From Spongilla lacustris (taxonomy: Eukaryota; Porifera; Demospongiae; Spongillida; Spongillidae), in contig OX442432.1 in the NCBI GenBank assembly GCA_949361645.1, forward strand, positions 2,634,598 to 2,698,597: a stretch of DNA of 64,000 bases. The letters are read 5' to 3'. The position numbers were made by a program, and so were the translations under genes. The notes below the pieces were generated by a model. That model was not told where the DNA came from. It saw only the letters and a program-made list of their open reading frames with translations, and made no database searches. Every line of letters starts with the position of its first letter. Within the stretch, counting starts at the first letter, position 1. Positions 54,118 through 64,000 of this stretch are shown here, one piece after another.

Positions 54118-55291
54118 GCTTATCACAAATTAAAAGGAGTAAAAAACGAGTATTTTGGATGAAACACTGCAACCAAACATGATGTGAAAACACCAATTAC
54201 ATTTTTGGATTCAGCATCCATTTTTGCATCATTGTGAATTTTTGTTGCATTACGTGATATGTTTACGTTTCCGGACTACTGCAAATAACATAAGGGTAAA
54301 ATGACATTGTTGTAATGTAACTCATGAACGCGATGGAGTTAAGGTTTCAAATTTAGAAAACCTATACATCGTCATAGTCTGCATGCCCGTGAGCAATTTG
54401 AGCTCTGCGCTATGTAGTTATGGAGATCGGTTCAAGATTATAAAAAAAATTGAAGGTGGGTGGCGGTTAAGGAAAAAACTACAGAAAACATCAGAGGTAC
54501 GGTGAATTTTTTGTTTGTACATTGCAAAGTCCCTGTAGTAGTTATATCAATTTGTACTTCTATCCTCTATTTCGATTTTAAGTTAAAATAAAACATTCCG
54601 TTATTGGACAGAAATTTTGATATTAGATGACGTATCAAAACATGATGTCATTACAGCGATGAGTAATACATGTACTAACTTATGCTGAATTCTCTTTCAC
54701 TGTACCGGTGTATTACATTCTATCGTGATTAGGAATTGAACTAGAGTCCCGGACTCCCGGTCTTAAAAGTTTAAAACCGCTTTACGCACCAAAGCCATTG
54801 CATTATTACGAAATGGACGTATATACCTTAACGTATACGGAAACCAGTTAAAATATCTGTCCGATAAAACTTTGGCACGTTGTACCTTGCGTTCGCAAAG
54901 GAGGAAAGCAATGCAAATTCTCATATAATAACTACTGGGACTTAGCAATATAAAGAACGAAAATAAATTACGTATCTCTGATGTTTTCTGGAGTTTTTCC
55001 TTAACCTTCAACTTTTTATAATCTTGAACCGATCTCCATTACTACATAGCGCACAAAGCTCAACTGCTCATGGACATGCAGGCTATAGCGATGTAATGGC
55101 ACTATGATTTTGAAATCTTAACTCAATTGCGAGTAGTCCGGAAATGTAAACATATCACGTGATGCATCAATAATTTACAACATGATGCAAAAATGCATGC
55201 TGAATCCAAAAATGTAATTGGGGTTTTTATATCGTGTTTGGTTGCAGAGTTATGGCAAAAAATTTCATTTTTTACTCTCTTTGTGATAAGC
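54118..55291. mobile_element. Foldback element with ~500-bp inverted arms
   Basis: The left arm (54118-about 54640) and right arm (about 54790-55291) are complementary with scattered mismatches. The outer ends are GCTTATCACAAA / TTTGTGATAAGC. The arms share GGAGATCGGTTCAAGATTAT and ACATTTTTGGATTCAGCAT. It is absent from the right copy of the duplication, so it either inserted after duplication or was lost from the other copy. Confidence 0.83.
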
Positions 55292-55299
55292 ACTGTACA

Positions 55300-55800
55300 T
55301 ATACATAAGTGAGTAAAAAAATGAAGCGAAACTAGTAGAAACTCCCAATGAGAAGTCTGTATTTAGTGTCATAGATCTGCTCCCCCGAATACACATTATA
55401 GCTGGACGAAGTAGCGGGGAGAAGTTCAGACGGCATCTGAGCCAGTGAATGGTCTGAATATAAATAGAGTTTATCATATTTCTCGGCAAGGAGTGAGGCT
55501 ATAGTGCGATGGTAGCAGTGGAGCCCATACCACCTGAGGCAGAAAAAAAAACAAAGGGAGAAAACGACCGTGTTCGATTTCTTGAACTCGTTCATGGCAT
55601 TTTTCCAGTTCATTTTTACGGTAGCACTGATGTACAGAAGAGTTGACGTACATGCAGCTCCGTGCAAAGGGATTAAAAACTCTTATACATCAAAAAAAAG
55701 TTCGCTGTCTATCCTTGCCTCAGAAGTTTGTAGCAGCCACATAGAGTCGGGCACCGTCATCTGTGTTGGCTGTTTTGTAGTGCAGCACCTCATTTGAAAT
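55300..55800 (-). mobile_element. Decayed LINE fragment, minus strand
   Basis: Reads EVLHYKTANTDDGARLYVAA, one stop, GKDRQRTFF, then TIASLLAEKYDKLY and IHWLRCRLNFSPLLRPAIMC with IRGSRS. These match, in order, the C-terminal blocks of the LINE family also seen at 31859-32602. Frame changes and stops show it is inactive. Confidence 0.65.
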
Positions 55801-57502
55801 AGGCTGTAATGAAGGCTCAATATCTACATCGAAACATATACCTCCTCCATCATTTGGGCAGTGATATTTCATAGTTCATTATGTCCAAGCGGAACAAAAA
55901 TACGTTTGTGGAGTATTTTGTGTGTACTGATTTGTTAATTTATTTAGCAATAGCATGCATTATTTACTGCTAATCAACAACTGATAATAATTGCACCCGA
56001 ATATGAATGATACCAAAACTACACATACAGTGTATATACCCTAGGTCGACACTACAGTTCTACAAATGCACTAGCTAACTCCCTCCCTAAGATATGAATA
56101 ATAATAATAATAATAATAATTATTATTATCTTATGTGCCAAGGATTTGTAAGCTTGCACTCGCATGCATTGCATTCGTGGAATCTTAGCCTGTAAACCCA
56201 GCTGAGCTGTGTAGAACAAATTTTCAAAGCGTGTGTGATGCGCAGATTAACAGGGATGGGAAAGTACGGGCAATATATGCATATAGTTTTCAATGATATA
56301 TGGAACAGTTCACGAGAAAATTGCAAAACAATGTTGCACGAACACTGCTTTTAAAAGTAACCTTAAAACGTACATTGATGGCCGATAACACCTTTTTTCC
56401 CCACGTGCCAGATATGCTGAACAAAATGTCTCTATTCTGAATAAACCAAAGCTGTATCACAATGTACTTGAAGGACTTGTCACTAAATACAAAAACAACA
56501 GCTAGCGATCAAATGCACGCAGCTTGCCTTAATTCACTCGGATATGATGTACAACCCGCATCATACACGCACAATATAGTCCTTATGACATTATGATGGT
56601 AAGCGGTAGAATTTGTATATAGGCCTATACAGCTGCCTATAGCTGGGCATGTGAGTTACAGTAGTTTTATTATTTGAAATATAGGTTCATTGTGCTTCCT
56701 ACTTGGACCCCAAATATGGACATAAACAGAAACGGCTGGTGCCAAATACTGGCTGGGAGTAAGTATGCTTGCAAGACAAACATTCACATGCACCGCAACC
56801 CTCCCATGCACTCTTTGCTCATATGCACATGTACATGTAGTTGCATGAGTGCATGCACTTGCACACAATAATGCATACGCTACGCACACTCTAGCTTGTA
56901 AGGTACCGGTATAACGCAGTCAAATGCATGTACAAAATCATCGTTACATTAAAAGTATGGAGATCTTTCATGGTTATACATGACGCGACTGGGTTTTTGA
57001 TTTGTTCATTGCTATAGCATGTACATATATGAAAGTTGGTGGACAAATTAAACCAAGCAATAAAAGATTTCTGTACTCCATGCAGTATGATTCTTGCTAT
57101 ATCTGTATAATCCAGGTATGTTGGGATGAAACATAAGATTGTTATCCTGAAAAAGAGGGTGGAGGGGACATCCCTGGACAGGTATGTGTATCAGGTGAAC
57201 CATGTATATGTATAACCATTTCACTCATTTACCAGTGTTGATTCTTTTGAAATTTTAAATTCGATATTAATGCATCACTTGTGCCTTTGGCGATACGGCT
57301 ATAGCGTCAAAATATGTGACCAGGAATGGTAATGTCCAAATGGTATGCAATTCCCTTTAGTATACTTGTCTGTTGTGCAAGCATGCAATAAAAAGCATAT
57401 TCACAGACGTCATAAATAAATTTTTTGCTCCGCTAGCAAAATGAATAGGGACACGTAAACTTAGGGGGAGGGTCGTCTCTGCACTTGATATGCTAGACTT
57501 GT

Positions 57503-60500
57503 ATGGCTTTCACCATTGACTTTCCTCACAGTGAGTTTTCATATTCTCTATAAGATTCTGAGATTACGACTGGGTCTAATGGCCCCCCACAAATTGTACA
57601 TGTATCGCTGCATGGCGAGACAAAGGCCCACAGGAAAAAAACGCGTCAAATCAATTTTTGATCTTATAGATGATTGAGCACACTTGCGTAAGAGTACGTA
57701 AGAGTACTGTTCAATCATACGATGATTCTACAAGTGATTTTAAAATCATCTATGAAATCAAAAATTGATTCGCGGTCTTTTTTTGCTGTGAGGGGTGCGC
57801 CGACGACAGGGGAAGTCATACCGTACCAACAGCTAGCTGCGTGCCGATGCTGCATGCGTGTGACGTGGCCATGACATATTTCCGAACTTTTTTGTTTTGT
57901 TTAGAATCTGATGGTGAGGTGGACTGGCGTACTCTTGGAAACATCCTGACAGGAGATATTCTCGGACAGGTACATGTATACCGGCGCGCGGTATATGCAT
58001 GGGGTTTACTACGTGTATGTCAATGGAGAGTAGCAAGGTAGTATAGCCTTCTCGCTACAGTTCTGTTGTGTATGATAATAATGCAGTATAAAAAGTACAT
58101 GCAACATTGGCCACTAACCTTTAATAGGTAGCCAATTAATTGCATCCAGTCAAATATCAGACTACTATAATGGCTTCGGTTCGATTTATAATGTGGTGAT
58201 GATACCTACATGTAGACATGTATGGACAAAATATGTATGGGTTCATCTGCTAGTATAGGCACGCACGATGGGCTACACGTACCCTACAAATCTATATCAA
58301 TGAATAGCATAAACTATCAGCAGATTAAAATCAGCTCATATTGCGTCATTTAACACTTTTAAGGTGTGGCACCATTGTTTTTATGCTTTTACAACAAAAT
58401 TGTAATAACTTACTTGATATACTAACATATGGAAATTGGGGCAAAGAGGCCCGGGATACCATCTCCAGGCTAGCATCTCACTTGGCCATTCACCAGCCAC
58501 CCCCTAAGTCATCCGTGGTGGCTGAGATTTATGTGTGATAGAATATGACCTTGATCCAGTCCATTGCCAGAGCCATCCTGGCCGGGGAGCTCCCACCCTC
58601 CTAACTGCTTATGTTTGTATTTAGTGTAATGTATAATTACAATAATATAATAATGGGTATAGTACAATTAAAATTTTTAAATAAATAAATGCATAATGAT
58701 GTAAATTTGTAGGAGTGCATATCTGACTCCGTTTGACTTTCCCTGTTATTTGAAAGACAAAGAAACTGAGGGTACATTTTTTCCACGTGTCAGATATGTT
58801 GAATAAAATGAATAAACCAAAGCTGTATCACAATGCATAAGGACTTTCCATTAAGTATAAAAACAGTCCACAACAGCAGTCAAATGCAGCCTTCACTCGG
58901 ATATGATGTACAACCTGCGTCATACACACGCACATAATAATAGGATAACCAATTTTATGGTACTCGTTTGTGACATAGCAGGTATTTTTTATAGTCCCTA
59001 CGTGCCAAATTAAAGTATAGTCGTTATGACATAGGTATTCAATTATACATATGTCGGCCTATACAGCTTCCTAAGGCTATAGCTGGGCATGGTTACAATG
59101 GTTTTATTTATTTCATATTTAAAATGTAGGTTCATTGTGCTTCCTACTTGGACCCCAAATATGGACATAAACAGAAACGGCTGGTGCCAGATACTGGCTG
59201 GGAGTAAGTATGCTTGCACAGAAAACATTCACATGCACCGCAACCATGCACGCTTCGCTCATATGCACATGTGCAAGTAATTGTAATTCATGCACTTGCA
59301 CACAATTAAAGTTTTAAACAATAATGCATGCATTACGCACACCCTAGCTTATATGGTACCAGTATGTATAATGTACAAATCACCATTACATTAATAGTAT
59401 GGAGATCTTTCATGGTTATACATGGCATGACTGGGTTTTTGATTTGTTCATTGCTAGCATTGTATATATATGAAAGCTGGTGGACAAATTAAATCAAGCA
59501 ATGAAAGATTTCTATACTCCATGCAGTATGATTCTTGCTATATCTGTATAATCCAGGTATGTTGGGATGAAACATAAGATTGTTATCCTGAAAAAGAGGG
59601 TGGAGGGGACATCCCTGGACAGGTATGTGTATCAGGTGAACCATGTATATGCATACAATAAGTATTATACAGCTTCGTTTGATTTAAACAGTTTCATGGG
59701 TCGAGGTGTAATCAATTTCCCTGTTGAAAGAGTTGCTCAATATGTTGGAGATCAAGAACAGATTTACAACTGGGAGAGGTTCCTTGAAGTAAGTGCATGC
59801 CTGCATGCACATACACAGTTGGGCAGGCCTCTGCTATGCTTGCTTACCTTGATAAACATCAGAAGAAGTAACCATTGATCAATTTCACATGATATGCAAA
59901 TATATAGGTACTGTGTTGATATCCAACCTTACGCCATGCTAAGGTTGGGTCATGCCCAACTAGAATGCATGTACGTATGCGAATATTCAATTCATGTGAT
60001 AGAAGTATACATGCAATTGCTATTTACAGACAGGATGACTGTGTATAAGATATTGATTGGCTTTATGTGATTTGTGCGATAAAGAATTTTGCAGTGGCAT
60101 TATTAAAATAATTCAGGAAAGTGCATGTGTAGCACATTCATTCAGAATCGATTATCTAGAGACAAGGTTGAAAGCATTGCTGAGATGAACTTTAAGTAAT
60201 ACAAAACCATCCTCCTTCCAATGTTGGTCTATACATTGCCTCACAGTGTGTATTACTTTCTCTGCACCATTGGGCTAAGCCTCACGATGACAAATTGGTA
60301 GCCTTGTTCTTTAATACGTGGCATAGACACTTTCCTGTTAGTTGCCTGAACTGCATGAGAACCTTGCCTGCAGCAATAGGACGTACAACTGGTGGGCAGT
60401 TTTGTTTCAGCTTGGGTAGTACTACTAGGGTGGCACCAGAAAGAAAATGAGAAACTTCATTGGAGGGCCTGTACTGCTGCCAGATGATTAACAGGAGTGG

Positions 60501-63500
60501 AAAGGAAAGGTGTAGGTAATGGTGCAGTAGAGATGTTGGATTCGCACACCAGAAGGGGCGGCGGCAGTGTATTTGGGGAAAGGTATAAGAGCTTGCAGTA
60601 TATTGAAATCAACAGGTAGAGTAGCAGTATCATCTAATGCACGCACATTCACACATACACTCATGCACATTACAAGCATCATTGCATGGGGTGGAATGCC
60701 TGTACTAAAAATTCTAAGCATGTTTGAATTTTGATCTCATTTGAATCATGACCTTATTATATAATAACAATAGATATTTTATTAATAGTTGTACATTGAT
60801 CATGATTGCAATACTTTTTATTCTACTTTATACGCCTTTTAAAATAGAACATTGAAATTGTCAAGCAAATGTCCGAAGACAACAGTGACACTATAGGTAA
60901 TTGATGTACATATACATGTGTCTAAACATGTACCTTGTTGCAGTGTACAGACGCTATCAGGCCACAGCCTGCCTTGGGAACACAAAAGCAGATGTAGTCT
61001 ATTACTGGAGGACAAAATACCATGTAGGTATTCAAAATAAATCCATCCAAATCTCCATTTAAAGAGCTCTTTTTTTTTTTAGGATGAAAAATTCATACTT
61101 ACAGGAGTGTCAGTGAGTGACACTTTCCATCCTCCAATACATGGGATAATTAGAGCAAGGGTAAGAATACTGGTGAGCATGAAAGCATAAAGTAAATATC
61201 CTCAAGGCTCTTGAGGAAAGCTGGTATGGGGATTGATTGCAAAAAAAAATCATATATGTTTGGGGTCTAAGCTTAAGAGATATGGCGCATTGGAATGAGT
61301 GCACATGTATACACTTTACACATTGTGACAGGTGCTTCCTGGGTCAGGATATGTGCTGGAGCCATACATGGGTGATCCCAACAGAACATTGGTCACCTAC
61401 ACTGCATGTGTAAGTAATTTGTGCTATGTGCACACAGTTTAAAAATGGCAGTTTTAAAAATTTAATAAATAATAGGTCTGTTTCTTTTTTTAGGGTGAGG
61501 GGGAGGAAGGTTAAGATGTATGTACATGTATGCATGCATAGTCCATATATGCAGGTATCAATTGATGGCATCCCAGCAGTTACTATTAACAAAGTGATGA
61601 AAGAATTTGCTTTCACTATACACTATGTGAATGAGTATCTGAAGAGAATCTGGGGGTTCAACACTCCAGCTTCAAATAGTCCTACTGATCATACTGACAT
61701 AATGAGTGACCTGGAATCTGAATATCAGGAAAGCCACTTACATAACAAAGATCAGGAAGCTTCCAAAAGTATGCATGTGCAGCCACTAGAGGTGCACCCT
61801 GATGCTGAATCTGAAACTGATTATCCAAAGGATCCTCAACACAGTATTAGAAATGATCCTGCTCATCAAATGCAGCATTTTGCAGGTGAGTTCTAGATCT
61901 GCTTTCAAACTGAATGTAAATGTTAGTCCAATTTCTTGATATGTACTGCCGTGAATCCATACAAGATTTGTATTGCAAACATTGTGGGATACTAAGATTG
62001 CTCATGCACAATATTAACCTGATGTAAGGTATGGGAGTTTCTTTTGTTAGCACACTGTGCACATCTGGTAAGGTCATTGCATAGGTAGAAAATCAAATTT
62101 GAATAACATTCATTTATATACTTTGGATACCTCACAATATTATCATATTGTATTATGGTATGATAATATATTAGAGGTCATATAACAAACAGAGTAAAAT
62201 TGATTTCTTCAATATACTTATATACATGTAACTTGGATTGTTGAGACACTTTTCCCCCCTCAATAAATTAATACTTGCATACATGCAAAAATTGACTATC
62301 AAATTGCATACCAGCATGTTAATCAGTGTGTTTATATGGCAACAGGCCTGTACAAGGATGGAGAGGTAGATTGGGATACCCTTGGCCAGGAAACAACGCG
62401 CAGCATTCTTGAAGTGGTTGACAGTGCTGAGGCAACACTGGTTGATTTGAGGTACAGGGATGAAGGTAGACGATCACAACACAGCAATGGTTGGAGGTAA
62501 TGCCATTCATGACTCTTTCACTGAAGTTACATCAACCCTGTCAGATTTGTATATGAAAAGCATGATGTGACTGTTTACACCAAGAAACATGAGAATTCTT
62601 CCATCGATTGGTATGTTATATCTGTCCCAAAAATTGCAAGTTGTATTATTTGATTTTTCCTATCAAAAAACACATGTATTATATACTTGTATATAATTAT
62701 GGATGATGGCTACTGTACCATCACAGTTTTATTGGACGAGGTATTGTGAATGCACCAATGAGGACAGTGGGTAATTTCATAGCGGACATCCAATCTACTT
62801 ATGCATTGAACAACACTCTGGTTGTGAGTTCACTGAATTAGAGCATGCATACTACATGTACTTTTCTATGTGTTCCCATTACAGAATGCAAAGTGTTTGA
62901 AAGTGCTGCATAAATCAGAGGACTGCTTTGATTACATTGGTAATTTTTGAACTGTTAGTATAATGCTCTTGATACTTCATTTTCAATCTTTAAAGGATAT
63001 CAGTACCATGAAGCCACAAAGTGCTTAGTTCATGCAAAGAGAGACAACCTCTACTTTGTTCGATGTATTTTTGCTGTAAGCAAATTAACAAATATAGACT
63101 GTACATTATCATTACTCAACTCAGAATGGAAAGTACGTGCAGAGTGCAATATCAATTGAACACAGTGACTTCCCATCTCCCCCTGGTACCACGAGGATAC
63201 TGGTACTAAATATAGTACAGCATTCTGTTGCAATGTTTGTTACAAGCGCATCCTACCTCAGATCCATGCTGGTTCAGGCTGGGTCATGGAGCCATACCAA
63301 GGAAGCCAAACACAGACCTTGGTTACCTATGTTGCACATGTATGACTCCAAACACTTTTTTTTTCATTTTAGTGTGGGAGCAGAAAATTTTCAATTCACT
63401 TACTATTTCATGCAAATAGGTGGATCTGATAGGCCTTCCAACCATCATTGCAAATCGAGCACTCAAATGGCATCCTCTTGCCATTCACTATGTGAGGCTA

Positions 63501-63689
63501 AACCTGCCTGCCATACAGCCACCCCAGTTGGAGGCCTCAGCCAGCTCAAACTGTTCTACCACAGACAAAGAACTTGCAAAAAACACAACAAGCTGTGAGC
63601 CTGTTGCCCAAGAAGAAGAAGAAGTGAATCAGAAATCACCAGAGAAAGGGTGGATCATCAGTGGCTGGGATATTGCTAAATTATCATGA
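57503..63689 (+). CDS. Gene D: double START-domain protein, 18 exons
   Basis: Predicted 606-aa protein with two START domains. Exons: 57503-57530, 57905-57969, 59130-59203, 59557-59622, 59692-59788, 60848-60896, 60944-61023, 61083-61160, 61332-61409, 61555-61885, 62346-62496, 62545-62610, 62727-62823, 62885-62939, 62996-63075, 63125-63202, 63262-63339, 63420-63689; the sum is 1821 nt. First domain: EVDWRTLGNILTGDILGQ, SYLDPKYGHKQKRLVPDTGW, FMGRGVINFPVERVAQYVG, SVSDTFHPP, GSGYVLEPYMGDPNRTLVTY, HYVNEYLKRI. A ~80-residue acidic Ser/Glu/His-rich linker encoded by exon 10 joins the domains. Second: GEVDWDTLGQETTRSIL, FIGRGIVNAPMRTVGNFI, ATKCLVHAKRDNLYFVR, SAISIEHSDFPSPPG, GSGWVMEPYQGSQTQTLVTY. The tail ends EKGWIISGWDIAKLS. 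It is the closest relative of gene C, directly downstream. Ligand unknown; probably a soluble cytosolic lipid carrier or sensor. Confidence 0.9.
57629..57790. mobile_element. MITE-like inverted repeat in intron 1 of gene D
   Basis: The ends CACAGGAAAAAAACGCG and CGCGGTCTTTTTTTGCTGTG are near-complements. Inside, TCAATTTTTGAT and AATCATCTAT pair with counterparts on the other side. It is missing at the same place in D' (about 53211), so it marks an insertion after the duplication or a precise loss. Confidence 0.82.
58422..58605 (+). mobile_element. LINE C-terminal scrap in intron 2 of gene D
   Basis: TYGNWGKEARDTISRLASHL and PPPKSSVVAEIYV stop, then MTLIQSIARAILAGELPPS in another frame. The order is typical of the end of an invertebrate LINE polyprotein. 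Present only in the right duplicate. Confidence 0.65.
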
Positions 63690-64000
63690 ATGTTTGTCAC
63701 ACATGTTAAACATTTTGTTTGCAATACTAATTCATCAGAACCTAAGAGAGGAATTGGTACCTGGATGAACAGCCTGTTAAACATGATACTCATATGCTAA
63801 CTGTATATAAATGCATGCTAGTAATGCATAATTATATATAATTGTAATAATACTTATGATGAAAATATTATACAACATGTGCTTTATATGTAGCTCAATC
63901 TAGAATTAATTGGACCACCATGCATACCAATACATAAATCTTATATTCTTTATACATGTACTGATCACATTTAGTCATATTATTACATATAGATAGAATA
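63690..64000. other. 3' flank of gene D
   Basis: AT-rich sequence presumably including the 3' UTR; no further coding evidence before the window ends. Confidence 0.5.

Larger units (their letters stand above)
53095..57181 (+). pseudogene. D': partial copy of the first four START exons of gene D
   Basis: Exons 53095-53122, 53277-53341, 56685-56758 and 57116-57181 match D exons 1-4 (57503-57530, 57905-57969, 59130-59203, 59557-59622) in length, phase and nearly all residues; differences include GDLLGQ against GDILGQ and VPNTGW against VPDTGW. Start codon, donors and acceptors are intact. The copy stops just past the donor of exon 4, where the second duplicate begins. Alone it would encode only about 77 residues, less than half a START domain. 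Because the phases are equal, a transcript starting here could splice from exon 4' straight to D exon 5 and give a full-length protein. So it is either a dead partial copy or an alternative first-exon cassette. Confidence 0.85.
52797..57215. repeat. Tandem segmental duplication, left copy (carries D')
   Basis: The sequence from CTCATTTACCAGTGTTGATTC (about 52811) through the first four START exons to GTATGTGTATCAGGTGAACC (57182) is repeated at 57216-59652 with high similarity. The left copy is longer because it contains the foldback element at 54118-55291 and a LINE fragment. Confidence 0.88.
57216..59652. repeat. Tandem segmental duplication, right copy (carries exons 1-4 of gene D)
   Basis: Homologous to 52797-57215. 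It contains a MITE (57629-57790) and a LINE scrap (58422-58605) that the left copy lacks. The right border is where similarity ends after CAGGTGAACCATGTATATG (about 59652). Confidence 0.88.

Overview
This window is eukaryotic: its genes are split into short exons with GT/AG introns, separated by AT-rich DNA full of micro- and minisatellites, foldback elements and decayed LINEs. No complete rRNA or tRNA gene, CRISPR array or bacterial-style operon was seen. The gene content (START lipid-transfer family, a TTC9-type TPR protein, a YeeE/YedE transporter, a secreted ependymin/LVN1.2-like protein) points to an invertebrate animal. A sponge or another early-branching marine animal is plausible, but that is an inference.

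Left part (1-10.7 kb, minus strand): two tandem single-START-domain genes, B (5630-857) and A (10703-6379). Both have ten exons with nearly the same exon lengths and phases. Both carry a minisatellite that begins exactly at, and multiplies, one of their 5' splice sites.

Middle part: a TTC9-like TPR gene (12106-20300, plus) with a decayed LINE in its last intron. Next come a gene-poor 20.3-33.4 kb stretch with a ~595-bp five-copy tandem array and a large foldback element, and a YeeE/YedE family transporter gene (33467-38725, plus, ten exons, 368 aa). Last is a convergent minus-strand gene for a secreted ependymin/LVN1.2-like protein (about 41196-40494, first exon not found).

Right part (43.7-63.7 kb, plus strand): two tandem genes, C (43708-52742, 582 aa) and D (57503-63689, 606 aa). 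Each encodes two START domains in one protein. The second domain repeats the exon lengths of the first (66/97/55/80/78/78 nt), which indicates an internal duplication of the module. Between C and D lies a recent partial duplication of the first four exons of D (D', 53095-57181), with intact splice sites and reading phase.

All exon models were built by hand from splice consensus, reading phase and comparison among paralogs inside the window. For every complete model the coding length is divisible by three. Nothing was checked against a database.
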